Below the pieces are notes generated by a model. It saw only the letters and a list, made by a program, of their open reading frames with translations. It had not been told where the DNA came from and ran no database searches. Shown here in pieces: positions 45,795-53,414 of a stretch of DNA of 64,000 nucleotides (positions are counted from its first letter, which is position 1; each line of letters opens with the position of its first letter). A program made the translations under genes and the position numbers. Source of the DNA: Sphingomonas sp. HMP9 (GTDB taxonomy: Bacteria; Pseudomonadota; Alphaproteobacteria; Sphingomonadales; Sphingomonadaceae); contig NZ_AP022673.1 in the NCBI RefSeq assembly GCF_013374115.1, forward strand, positions 2,442,001 through 2,506,000, in the 5' to 3' direction.

Positions 45795-45822
45795 GGCGGT
45801 TTAGCTCCTGGAAACTCTGGGT

Positions 45823-46503
45823 TCAGCCGATCTGGCGGACGGCGGTGGCGGGGATTTCGCCGAGGCCGGGAAGCGTGAGGATGGCGGCGCCGGTGGTGGT
45901 CGACACCGACTGGACCGGCGCCCAGACCAGGCCCGTCGCGGCGACCGTGGTGCCGGTGTTCTGCGCGGCGACCGCGACGGTGAACGGGCCGCTGCCGGCG
46001 TCCGCACCCGCGCTGTCCTTGCCGTCCCAGTCGTAGCCGATCGTGCCCTTGGCCTGCTTGCCGAGCGACATGGTCTTCAGGACCGCGCCGTTCGCATCGC
46101 TGATCGTGACGTTGACGTCGGTCGCGGCGCCGGCCAGCTCGACCGACCCGGCGATGCCACCGGCCGCGCGACCATAGGCAACGCTGCCCGCGGTCAGGAC
46201 GGTCTTGCCGACATAGCCCATCGCTTCGCTGGTGCTGGTGACGCCGAGCTTGTCGGCGATCGCCTTCATCGTCGTGTTCATCTCGGAGATGCCCGAGGTG
46301 GTCGAGATCTGCGCCATCTGCGCGACCATCTGGGTGTTATCGACCGGGTTGAACGGGTCCTGGTTCTGCATCTGCGCGGTCATCAGCTTCAGGAAGTCGG
46401 ACTGGCCGAGCGCGCTGGACGACTTGGTCGTGGTTGCCGCGGCGGCCGACGAGGAGCGCGTGATGCCGAGGTTGGACAGCGTGGTATCGAAGGAGGTTGC
46501 CAT
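45823..46503 (-). CDS. flgD: Flagellar hook-capping protein FlgD
   Basis: A 226-residue protein. The conserved N-terminal block LGQSDFLKLMTAQMQNQDPFNPVDNTQMVAQMAQISTTSGI is diagnostic. A Tudor-like/FnIII region follows (SVELAGAATDVNVTISDANGAVLKTM, GTIGYDWDGKDSAG). FlgD caps the growing hook. It lies 2 nt after flgC. Confidence 0.95.
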   Translation of the reverse strand: MATSFDTTLSNLGITRSSSAAAATTTKSSSALGQSDFLKLMTAQMQNQDPFNPVDNTQMVAQMAQISTTSGISEMNTTMKAIADKLGVTSTSEAMGYVGKTVLTAGSVAYGRAAGGIAGSVELAGAATDVNVTISDANGAVLKTMSLGKQAKGTIGYDWDGKDSAGADAGSGPFTVAVAAQNTGTTVAATGLVWAPVQSVSTTTGAAILTLPGLGEIPATAVRQIG

Positions 46504-46505
46504 GA

Positions 46506-46916
46506 TCAGCGGCCTAGCTTGAGGGTATCGATGATGAGCGACTTGGCCGTGTTCATCACTTCGATGTTGTTCTGGTAGCTGCGCGCGGTCTCCATCATGT
46601 CGACCAACTCGCGGGTTTCATCGACCGCCGCCTCGAAGATGTTGCCATCCTTGTCGGCCATCGGATTGTCGGGATCGTAGCGCTTGGTCGGCGCATCGCC
46701 TGCAGTGACGACGCGCTCGACATCGACCGTCGACATGCCGCTCAGCCTGTCGAAGCTGGTGCGGAACACCGGCTTCATCGTCTTGTACGCGGTCTCCGCG
46801 GACCCGGTCGTGCCGCCGGCATTGGCGAGGTTCGACGCGGTCGTATTCATCCGGACGAGCTGCGCGGACATCGCGCGCCCTGCCACCTGGAAGATCGTCA
46901 TGGGCTGATTGGACAT
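46506..46916 (-). CDS. flgC: Flagellar basal-body rod protein FlgC
   Basis: A 136-residue rod protein: IFQVAGRAMSAQLVRMNTTASNLANAGGTTGSAETAYKTMKPVF and the C-terminal ETRELVDMMETARSYQNNIEVMNTAKSLIIDTLKLGR. The NLAN motif and length fit FlgC. Only one base separates it from flgB. Confidence 0.95.
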   Translation of the reverse strand: MSNQPMTIFQVAGRAMSAQLVRMNTTASNLANAGGTTGSAETAYKTMKPVFRTSFDRLSGMSTVDVERVVTAGDAPTKRYDPDNPMADKDGNIFEAAVDETRELVDMMETARSYQNNIEVMNTAKSLIIDTLKLGR

Positions 46917-46917
46917 C

Positions 46918-47256
46918 TTATTCCCCCTTCAGCGCGCGCGTGATCTGGCCGATCCGCCCGTTCAGGAACGACAGCGTCGTCTGATACTGGACGGCGTTTT
47001 CGGCGAAGGCGGTCTGCTCCTGGCTCAGCTCGACGGTGTTGCCGTCCATCGAGGTCTGCGTCGGGATACGGTATTTGGTTGCAGCGCTGGTGCTGCCATC
47101 ATTCTCGACCGACGCGAGCGCGGCCTGGAAATCGATGTCGCGCGCCTTGAAGCCGGGCGTCGAGGCGTTGGCGATGTTCGACGCCAGCACACCCATGCGC
47201 TGCGAGCGCACCTCGAGTGCTGCCCCATGAACCCCGAAAAGCGTGTCGCCTGACAC
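46918..47256 (-). CDS. flgB: Flagellar basal-body rod protein FlgB
   Basis: A 112-residue rod protein: TLFGVHGAALEVRSQRMGVLASNIANASTPGFKARDIDF and the C-terminal FAENAVQYQTTLSFLNGRIGQITRALKGE. It forms the proximal rod. The GTG at 47256 is chosen because AGGAGA lies just upstream and a sigma-54 promoter predicts a transcript start near 47286. The in-frame ATG at 47295 would lie upstream of that start; the ATG at 47280 would lie only 6 nt into the transcript. Confidence 0.93.
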   Translation of the reverse strand: MSGDTLFGVHGAALEVRSQRMGVLASNIANASTPGFKARDIDFQAALASVENDGSTSAATKYRIPTQTSMDGNTVELSQEQTAFAENAVQYQTTLSFLNGRIGQITRALKGE

Positions 47257-47296
47257 AAGCCCGTCTCCTGGCGCACCCATTGCGCAACCGGACATA

Positions 47297-47312
47297 AGCA
47301 ATGGCCGTGCCA
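47297..47312 (-). promoter_or_regulatory. Sigma-54 promoter of the flgB operon
   Basis: On the minus strand TGGCACGGCCATTGCT matches the consensus TGGCACG-N4-TTGCW at every position. The GG and GC are 10 nt apart. It predicts a transcript start near 47286, about 30 nt ahead of the flgB start chosen here. Confidence 0.85.
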
Positions 47313-47477
47313 GTTTGCGCGGCAAGGGCGGGGGATGGTGGTTTGCCGGGCGGCGGCAGGTGGGCGGCAAGGCGAACGGCAAGCGATTGCCGGTGCGGCA
47401 GGGGTGAGCGGCAATCGGGCTGCCGGTTGGCTGGGTCAGGGTGGCAAACCGGATTGGGGGCCCTCACTGCCACGATG

Positions 47478-47528
47478 TGTCCTCGCGAAGGCGAGGACCC
47501 AGACTGGGCTCCCGCCTTCGCGGGAGAA
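47478..47528. repeat. CCTCGCGAAGGCGAGG / CTCCCGCCTTCGCGGGAG doublet
   Basis: TCCTCGCGAAGGCGAGGA and CTCCCGCCTTCGCGGGAG are adjacent palindromes, only about 15 nt apart. The second unit also occurs at 27769-27786. Confidence 0.75.
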
Positions 47529-47570
47529 CATGGAGGCGAGGGTATCGCTCACTCACCGCCACCACCCCGG

Positions 47571-47665
47571 CGGAGGCCGGGGTCCAGTTGGAGAGGTTAC
47601 AGTGACGACGCGCACCCTCGGTAAGCAACGTTTCCCAACTGGGGCCCGGCCCCCGCCGGGGAGGT
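47571..47665. repeat. CCCCGGCGGAGGCCGGGG repeat doublet
   Basis: Left unit CCCCGGCGGAGGCCGGGG and right unit (GGGCCCGGCCCCCGCCGGGG) are inverted relative to each other. They belong to the same family as 17186-17290 and 27830-27921. Confidence 0.75.
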
Positions 47666-47698
47666 GCGTTTGTAGAGGGATTGAGAGCTCCCACCACT

Positions 47699-47796
47699 CC
47701 GTCACCCCGGATCTGTTCCGGGGTCCACCGTTCCGCAACCTCGACACCGTTGAGTACGTGGCACGGTGGATACCGGAACAGGTTGGGCATGACGGG
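47699..47796. repeat. CCCCGGATCTGTTCCGGGG / ACCGGAACAGGTTGGGCATGACGG doublet
   Basis: The left end reads CACCCCGGATCTGTTCCGGGGTCCACC. The right end reads GGTGGATACCGGAACAGGTT. The outer GTCACCCC and GCATGACGG also suggest an inverted pair. Confidence 0.7.
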
Positions 47797-47814
47797 GCGC
47801 CCAACAAACCAATA

Positions 47815-47830
47815 TGGCCCGTCCCTTGCA
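47815..47830 (+). promoter_or_regulatory. Sigma-54 promoter of the second stator/flgA operon
   Basis: TGGCCCGTCCCTTGCA matches TGGCACG-N4-TTGCW with one mismatch. The predicted transcript start (about 47841) lies only 3 nt before the ATG at 47844. The mRNA would then be nearly leaderless. Confidence 0.65.
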
Positions 47831-47843
47831 TCACCCCACGCAC

Positions 47844-48518
47844 ATGATAACGCTCGCCCAATTCCTCGACCCCGCAGCGCTCGCCATCGTCGGTGGGGGT
47901 ACGGCGCTCGCTGTCGTCCTCCGTACCCCGTTCCGCGATCTCGGCCGTGCGCTCGCGGCCGTCACCACGCTCGGCCGCGGCCGGTTCGACGCCGACCCGC
48001 TGCTCCTCCAGATCACCGCCCTCGCCCGCATCGCCAAGCGCCACGGCGTGATGGCGCTCGACCGCTCGGTCATCACCGATGCGGACGTCGCCGCCGGGAT
48101 CGCCGCGATCGTCGACGGGGCCTCGGCAACGGACGTCGCCACGCTCGTCCAGCACCGCCGTCGCGCTCGCATAGAGCGTCACGTCGCCGCCGCCGACGTC
48201 TGGGCGAGTGCCGCCGAGATCGCACCGGCGATGGGCATGGTCGGCACGCTGATCGGCCTCGCGCAGATGTTCGCGACGATGAGCGATCCCGGCGCGATCG
48301 GCGGTGCGATGGCGGTGGCGTTGCTCGCAACGCTCTATAGTGCGCTGCTCGCGAACCTGCTTTTCATGCCGATCGCCAACCGCCTGCGCACGCAAGGGCG
48401 CAACGAAGCCTTCGAGCGCGCGCGGATCGAAGCCCCGATCGTGGCGCTCGCAGAACGCGAGACGCCGCGCGGTTATGTCGCGCCGGTTTCGCCACCGACG
48501 CTGGCAACCGTCGCGTGA
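47844..48518 (+). CDS. MotA/PomA-like stator protein lacking the first membrane helix
   Basis: A 224-residue protein. It starts at the region matching the second helix of PomA (FLDPAALAIVGGGTALAVVLRTPFRDLG) and ends with APAMGMVGTLIGLAQMFATMSDPGAIGGAMAVALLATLYSALLANLLFMPIA, the stator TM3-TM4 block. The usual first helix (about 25-30 residues) is absent and the sigma-54 promoter just upstream leaves no room for it. It should pair with the MotB-like gene that overlaps it. It could serve as a second stator or an accessory motor protein. Confidence 0.85.
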   Translation: MITLAQFLDPAALAIVGGGTALAVVLRTPFRDLGRALAAVTTLGRGRFDADPLLLQITALARIAKRHGVMALDRSVITDADVAAGIAAIVDGASATDVATLVQHRRRARIERHVAAADVWASAAEIAPAMGMVGTLIGLAQMFATMSDPGAIGGAMAVALLATLYSALLANLLFMPIANRLRTQGRNEAFERARIEAPIVALAERETPRGYVAPVSPPTLATVA

Positions 48519-49066
48519 ACGCCAGCGAATATCCCGACGCGCCGACCGGCAAGCCACTTTGGCTCATCACGCTCGCCGACCTCGCCTTACTGCTGGTCGG
48601 CTTCCTCGTGCTCCTCCAGGCGACCCAGCACATCGGCAGCGCCGGTATGTCGAAACGGGATCTCGCCAAGGGCATCCGCCAAGGCTTCGGCGCCACCGAT
48701 GCCGAACCTGCACCGATGCCCGTCGCCGCCGCCGGCATCCTCGATTTCGCAGCCGGCTCGGCGATCCTGCCGACCACGCCGGGCGCGCTCGTCGCCTGGG
48801 CACGGGAAGCCGCGCGCGATCCCCGCGTGATGCTCACCGTCACCGGCTCTACCGACGGCACGCCCGCCGATATCGACCGGGTCACCGGCAGCGCCGCGAT
48901 CCTCGCCGCCGACCGCGCGCGGACGGTCGCCGCCGCACTCGCCGCGGTGGCGCCTTCAAGGGTCGCGATCGTCACCGCCACCAAACCCGGCCGCCGTGCC
49001 GCGATCGTCTCCGTCGCCTTTGTCGGCGAACCCCCGAGGGGCCAAATCCAGAGGACTGCCCAATGA
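48515..49066 (+). CDS. MotB-like protein (second stator partner)
   Basis: A 183-residue protein with one membrane helix PLWLITLADLALLLVGFLVLLQA; Asp22 in LADLALL is the expected proton-binding residue. The OmpA-like region is short: LTVTGSTDGTPADIDRVTGSAAILAADRARTVAAAL, in which the usual GHTD has Ser in place of His. It is much shorter than MotB at 36568 (301 aa). The GTG start overlaps the stop of the MotA-like gene, and flgA follows with an overlap. Confidence 0.8.
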   Translation: MNASEYPDAPTGKPLWLITLADLALLLVGFLVLLQATQHIGSAGMSKRDLAKGIRQGFGATDAEPAPMPVAAAGILDFAAGSAILPTTPGALVAWAREAARDPRVMLTVTGSTDGTPADIDRVTGSAAILAADRARTVAAALAAVAPSRVAIVTATKPGRRAAIVSVAFVGEPPRGQIQRTAQ

Positions 49067-49557
49067 TCATTCCGTTCCTGCTCATGGCCGCCAGCTTCCA
49101 GGATACCGCCGCGCTCGACGCCTCGGTCGCTGCGTTCACCGGCCGCCCGACCGGCGCCGAGGGCGGCGCGCGCACGCCCGTCGATGCGCGACTGCGGCTC
49201 GCGACGTGCCCGACCGTGTCGCTGTCGTGGCGCTCCGAACAGCATGACGCGGTCGTCGTGTCGTGCGCTGGCCCCGCGTGGCGAATCTTCGTGCCGGTCA
49301 TTCGTCCGGCCAATGCCCCGGCCGCGATCGCCGCGTCGTTCGCCCCCGCCGTGAAGACCGCCCCGGTCATCAAGCGCGGCGATCCGATCGTGATCGAGGC
49401 GGGCACCGGGGGCTTTTCGATCAGCCGCGAAGGCGTCGCGATGGGCGACGCCGCACCGGGTGGACGCTTCATGGTCAAGGTCGACGACACGCGTACGCCG
49501 GTCCAGGCGATCGCGGTGGAGGCGGGGCGCGCGACGCTGCCCGGTTGGTCGAACTGA
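49063..49557 (+). CDS. flgA: Flagellar P-ring assembly chaperone FlgA
   Basis: A 164-residue protein with a short N-terminal hydrophobic signal (MIIPFLLMAASFQDTA). The C-terminal SAF domain is visible: IKRGDPIVIEAGTGGFSISREGVAMGDAAPGGRFMVKV and TPVQAIAVEAGRATLPG. FlgA aids assembly of the FlgI P ring in the periplasm. Its ATG overlaps the stop of the MotB-like gene, so the three form one coupled operon. Confidence 0.88.
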   Translation: MIIPFLLMAASFQDTAALDASVAAFTGRPTGAEGGARTPVDARLRLATCPTVSLSWRSEQHDAVVVSCAGPAWRIFVPVIRPANAPAAIAASFAPAVKTAPVIKRGDPIVIEAGTGGFSISREGVAMGDAAPGGRFMVKVDDTRTPVQAIAVEAGRATLPGWSN

Positions 49558-49619
49558 GCCTAGTCGAACGGGGGTCGAAAGCGGGTCGAACTAAATTCAG
49601 CCCAACAGATTAATTTCGC

Positions 49620-49646
49620 TAAAGGTTTTGCCGGTGCAGCCGTTTC
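49620..49646 (+). promoter_or_regulatory. Candidate sigma-28 promoter of flgM
   Basis: TAAAGGTT, 11 nt, then GCCGTTTC resembles the FliA consensus TAAAGTTT-N11-GCCGATAA (7 of 8 and 4 of 8 positions). It lies 34 nt before flgM. FlgM is often part of a FliA-dependent loop, so the placement makes sense. Confidence 0.4.
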
Positions 49647-49679
49647 TCCTGATGTCAGCGCAGATTAGAGGATGCGGAC

Positions 49680-49988
49680 ATGGTGGACTCGATCGGCGCG
49701 AAGCCGTCAGTAGCAGGAGATCGCTCCGTCGCGCGCATCGCCGCCGCGACGCCGGCGACGGGCGTTCAGACGTCGTCATCCCAGGCGTCCGGCCAGAAAC
49801 CGACCTCGGTATTGCCCGAGTCGATCGCGCTGGCCAAGTCGATGGCGTCGTCGCCGCCGATCAACGCCTCGCGCGTCGCCGAGATCAAGAAGGCGATCGC
49901 CAGCGGCACCTTTCCCATCCTTCCCGCCACCATCGCCGATCGTCTGATGGCGCTCCGCTTGGACTGGACTTCCCATGAAAAGGCGTGA
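49680..49988 (+). CDS. flgM: Anti-sigma-28 factor FlgM
   Basis: A 102-residue protein with a disordered Ser/Thr/Ala-rich N-terminus. The C-terminal sigma-binding part is PPINASRVAEIKKAIASGTFPILPATIADRLMALRLDW. FlgM holds FliA until the hook is complete, then leaves through the export apparatus. FliA is in this window at 53411. It overlaps flgN by 14 nt. Confidence 0.88.
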   Translation: MVDSIGAKPSVAGDRSVARIAAATPATGVQTSSSQASGQKPTSVLPESIALAKSMASSPPINASRVAEIKKAIASGTFPILPATIADRLMALRLDWTSHEKA

Positions 49989-50292
49989 TGCCCTGATCCG
50001 CGTGATCGACGCGCTCCATGCCGAGATCGCTGCGCTGAAATCGAACGACGTCGCCAGCCTCGAGCGTGCGACCGCCGACAAGCTGGACGGGATCGAACAG
50101 GTCGCGCTGCTCGGCACCGGCCCCGCAGGCGCGGAAATCCGCGAGCTCGCGGACGAGGCGAACCGGCTCAACGAGACGTGCCGGATCTATACCAACCTGA
50201 TGGCGGCAAATGTCCGCCGCCGCCTGCAAACGCTGACCGGCGACGGTGCCGTTGCCGGCTATCGCCCAGGGCTCAGGGCGGCGTACGCCTGA
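49975..50292 (+). CDS. flgN: FlgN-like flagellar export chaperone
   Basis: A 105-residue mostly helical protein: LIRVIDALHAEIAALKSNDVASLERATADKLDGIEQVALL followed by a second helix region (IRELADEANRLNETCRIYTNLMAANVRRRLQTL). FlgN carries FlgK and FlgL to the export gate. The identification rests on pattern and position next to flgM rather than strong residues. The ATG at 49975 overlaps the flgM 3' end. Confidence 0.8.
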   Translation: MKRRDALIRVIDALHAEIAALKSNDVASLERATADKLDGIEQVALLGTGPAGAEIRELADEANRLNETCRIYTNLMAANVRRRLQTLTGDGAVAGYRPGLRAAYA

Positions 50293-50316
50293 TCACCACG
50301 CTTGCCCCTCAACCTC

Positions 50317-50402
50317 CGTCATCCTGACGAAAGTCAGGATCCAGAGTAACTGAGGGCAGCACTACGTGGCTCTGGATCCTGACTTTCGTCAGGATGACGG
50401 CG
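50317..50402. repeat. ATCCTGAC hairpin repeat doublet
   Basis: Perfect units at 50321-50340 (ATCCTGAC-GAAA-GTCAGGAT) and 50376-50395 (inverse) lie 35 nt apart, between flgN and the sigma-54 promoter of the transglycosylase gene. Confidence 0.88.
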
Positions 50403-50426
50403 CCACGCGAACCAAACGACCGAAAC

Positions 50427-50442
50427 TGGCACGGCCCTTGCT
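50427..50442 (+). promoter_or_regulatory. Sigma-54 promoter of the transglycosylase-flhA-fliA operon
   Basis: TGGCACGGCCCTTGCT matches the sigma-54 consensus at every position. The predicted transcript start is near 50453, giving a leader of about 25 nt. Confidence 0.85.
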
Positions 50443-50477
50443 GAGAAACCCCTGAACCAGGGGCACCGCACACGGGC

Positions 50478-51323
50478 ATGACTGTCAATTCCATCACTAC
50501 CGGCCGGATCCAGTCCGCGATCGCGCTTGCGAGCAGCAAGACCGGCGTGGATTTCGACTATCTGCTGGGCCAGGCAAAGCTCGAAAGCGGGCTCAACGCC
50601 AATGCCAAGGCCGGCACGTCGAGCGCCTCGGGCCTCTATCAGTTCATCGAGCAAAGCTGGCTCTCGGTCGTCAAGAAGCACGGCGCAGAGCACGGCATGG
50701 CCTGGGCCGCCAACAGCATCGGCCAGTCGGCGAGCGGCAAGCTCTCGGTCGGCGATGCCGGCACCAAGGCGGCGATCCTCGCGCTGCGCAACGATCCGGG
50801 CGCCGCCTCGCTGATGGCCGCCGAGTATGCGTCGGACAACAAGGCTTCGCTCGAAGGCTCGCTGAACCGTCCGGCGTCGGGCACCGACCTGTATATGGCG
50901 CATTTCATGGGCCTCGGCGGCGCGACCAAGTTCCTCAAGACGATGCAGGCGAACCCGCAGGCGAGTGGTGCTGCACTGTTCCCCGCCGCCGCGCGCGCGA
51001 ACCACAATGTCTTCTACGATAAGAACAACCAGCCGCGCACGCTGTCGGCGATCTACGACCGCTTCGGCGACAAGCTCGGCGGCGCGGCGGCGGGCGCGAG
51101 TGCGACCGCGAGCGCCACCAGCTACGCGTCGCAGGCACTCGACATGGATGGCAGCACGGTCGTCACCGGCAGCAACGAAAGCGCCGACGACGCGCTCGCC
51201 TGGGCTACTACGGCGATGAACAGGTTCACCGGCAATACGACGCAGGCCGCCGCCAGCATCCTACGCCCGACGCCCGACACCGCGCGACTCGCCTATATGA
51301 TGCTCGCACGGCTCGGCGGCTAA
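50478..51323 (+). CDS. Flagellar lytic transglycosylase (SLT domain)
   Basis: A 281-residue protein. The SLT domain has the catalytic glutamate in AKLESGLNANAKAGTSSASGLYQFIEQSW (Glu36) and further LYMAHFMGLGGATKFL. The C-terminal part is Ala/Ser/Thr-rich. Lytic transglycosylases open the peptidoglycan for the rod. FlgJ here has no hydrolase domain, so this enzyme probably supplies it. No classical signal peptide is visible, which would fit export through the flagellar apparatus. It is 3 nt before flhA. Confidence 0.87.
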   Translation: MTVNSITTGRIQSAIALASSKTGVDFDYLLGQAKLESGLNANAKAGTSSASGLYQFIEQSWLSVVKKHGAEHGMAWAANSIGQSASGKLSVGDAGTKAAILALRNDPGAASLMAAEYASDNKASLEGSLNRPASGTDLYMAHFMGLGGATKFLKTMQANPQASGAALFPAAARANHNVFYDKNNQPRTLSAIYDRFGDKLGGAAAGASATASATSYASQALDMDGSTVVTGSNESADDALAWATTAMNRFTGNTTQAAASILRPTPDTARLAYMMLARLGG

Positions 51324-51326
51324 GCG

Positions 51327-53414
51327 ATGAACCGCCTCCTCTCCAACGCGCGCGCGTCGGTCCTGCCGCTCGCGATCCTGATGCTCGTGCTCGTCATGGT
51401 CGTGCCGATCCCGGCGTTCATGCTCGACATCTTCTTCGTCGCCAACATCGCGATCAGCCTCGCTGTGCTGATGGTCGCCTTGAACGCGCAGAAGCCGCTC
51501 GACTTCTCCGCCTTCCCGACCGTGCTGCTGTTCGCGACGCTGTTCCGCCTCGGCCTCAACGTCGCCTCGACCCGCATCGTGCTGGTCCACGGCCATGAAG
51601 GCGAGAGCGCGGCGGGCCACGTCATCGAAGCGTTCGGCACGTTCCTGATCGGCGGCGACTACGTCGTCGGCATCTTCGTCTTCGCGATCCTGATGATCAT
51701 CAACATGATCGTCGTCACCAAGGGCGCCGGCCGCGTCTCCGAGGTCAGCGCGCGCTTCACGCTCGACGCGCTGCCGGGCAAGCAGATGGCGATCGACGCC
51801 GATCTCAACGCGGGGCTCATCACTCCCGACGAGGCCAAGGCGCGCCGCGTCGAAGTCTCGACCGAGGCCGATTTCTACGGCTCGATGGATGGCTCGTCGA
51901 AGTTCGTGAAGGGCGACGCGGTCGCCGCTATGCTGATCCTCGCCGCCAACATCATCGGCGGTCTGATCCTCGGCCCGGTCAGCCACGGCATGTCGATCGC
52001 CGACGCCGCACATAATTACATCCTGCTCGCGATCGGCGACGCGCTCGTCGCGCAGCTGCCGTCGCTGATGCTGTCGATCGCCGCCGCCTCGATCGTCACG
52101 CGCGTCACCTCGGACAAGGATCTCGCCGGCCAGATCGGCGGCCAGTTCGGGTCGCCCCGCACCTGGACGCCGGTCGCGGTCATCCTCGCGCTGCTCGGCA
52201 TCCTGCCCGGCATGCCGCACATGGTGATCCTGCCCGCCGCCGCAATCGCCGGGTTCGCCGCGTGGAAGCTGCGCCAGATCGAGCGCCGCCCTGCCCCGGT
52301 AGTGATCGTGCCCGTCGAAACGATCGACCAGTCGAAGATCGGCTGGGAGGAAGTCACCGACGGCATGCAGGTCAATCTCGACATTGGTTACGGCCTGGTG
52401 CCGCTCGCCGACGAGCGTCGCGGCTCGCCGCTGATGGGCCGGATCACTGGCGTCCGCCGCCAATTGTCGAAGGAACTGGGCTTCGTCGTGCCGCAGGTCC
52501 GCGTTCGCGACGACATCAATTTGGCGCCTTATGTCTACCGCATCCTCGTCAACGGCGTCGTCGTCGGCGAGGACACGGTGTCGCCCGACGAGATGCTCGC
52601 GCTCGATACCGGTCAGGCGTATGGCGACCTGTACGGCAAGAAGGTCAAGGACCCGACCTTCGGGCTCGACGCGACCTGGGTCGATGCGAGCGATGCCGAT
52701 GCCGCGACGGGGGCGGGCTATCTCGTGGTCGATCCCGGCACGGTGATGGCGACGCATCTGAACCATTTGCTCGGCCAGAACGCCGCCGACCTGCTCGGCC
52801 AGGACGAAGTGCAGGCTTTGCTCGACGGCCTGAAGGAGCGCGCCGCGCAACTCGTCGCCGCGCTCGCGCCGCTGCCGATCACGACGCTGACGCAGGTGCT
52901 GAAGGGCCTGCTGGTGGAGAACGTCCCGCTCAAGGAATTCCGCCGCATCGCCGGCGCCATTGCGGTCGCCGCGCAGCGCACGCAGGACGCCGAGGAGCTC
53001 ATCGAGATGATCCGTCCCGAGCTCGGCGCGCTCATCATCCAGAAACTGTGCGGCGTGCGCGAACCGCTGCGCGTCATGACGTTGGAGGGTCAATTGGAAG
53101 GTCTGCTCGGCCAGGCGATGCGCGCCGATCAATCGCGCCGCCACGTCATCGAACCCGATCTCGGCCGCCGCATCGTCGAGGCGCTGCAACGCGCCGCCGA
53201 ACCGCTGATCGCCGAGGCCAAACCGTTCGCACTCGTCGTCCAGCCCTCGATCCGCATCGCGATCCGCAAGCTGGTAAGGACCTGCCTGCCCGACACGCCG
53301 GTGCTGTCGTTCTTCGAAGTGCCGGAAGAAAAAGCGGTCGAAGTCGTCGCGGTCATCGGTGCGTCCCAGCCGGCGCAGGCCGGAAACTTTGGTCAACAGG
53401 CGCTGGCGGCATGA
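51327..53414 (+). CDS. flhA: Flagellar export apparatus protein FlhA
   Basis: A 695-residue protein. About eight membrane helices occupy residues 15-310, including VPIPAFMLDIFFVANIAISL, the FHIPEP-like region LDFSAFPTVLLFATLFRLGLNVASTR, and KGAGRVSEVSARFTLDALPGKQMAIDADLNAG. The cytosolic domain (about 330-695) carries the docking region for chaperone-substrate complexes. It is an integral part of the export gate. Its stop overlaps the fliA start. Confidence 0.96.
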   Translation: MNRLLSNARASVLPLAILMLVLVMVVPIPAFMLDIFFVANIAISLAVLMVALNAQKPLDFSAFPTVLLFATLFRLGLNVASTRIVLVHGHEGESAAGHVIEAFGTFLIGGDYVVGIFVFAILMIINMIVVTKGAGRVSEVSARFTLDALPGKQMAIDADLNAGLITPDEAKARRVEVSTEADFYGSMDGSSKFVKGDAVAAMLILAANIIGGLILGPVSHGMSIADAAHNYILLAIGDALVAQLPSLMLSIAAASIVTRVTSDKDLAGQIGGQFGSPRTWTPVAVILALLGILPGMPHMVILPAAAIAGFAAWKLRQIERRPAPVVIVPVETIDQSKIGWEEVTDGMQVNLDIGYGLVPLADERRGSPLMGRITGVRRQLSKELGFVVPQVRVRDDINLAPYVYRILVNGVVVGEDTVSPDEMLALDTGQAYGDLYGKKVKDPTFGLDATWVDASDADAATGAGYLVVDPGTVMATHLNHLLGQNAADLLGQDEVQALLDGLKERAAQLVAALAPLPITTLTQVLKGLLVENVPLKEFRRIAGAIAVAAQRTQDAEELIEMIRPELGALIIQKLCGVREPLRVMTLEGQLEGLLGQAMRADQSRRHVIEPDLGRRIVEALQRAAEPLIAEAKPFALVVQPSIRIAIRKLVRTCLPDTPVLSFFEVPEEKAVEVVAVIGASQPAQAGNFGQQALAA

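Larger units (their letters stand above)
47257..47843. other. Divergent control region between flgB and the second stator operon, filled with repeats
   Basis: 587 nt. Each end carries a sigma-54 promoter (47297-47312 minus, 47815-47830 plus). Between them lie three repeat elements of different families. No gene is supported. Reading frames here have the odd composition typical of palindromic repeats. Confidence 0.75.

Noticed and set aside
51261..53396. 711-codon minus-strand frame opposite flhA
   Set aside because: flhA on the plus strand has the complete family pattern; the antisense frame is Asp/Arg/His-rich shadow sequence.
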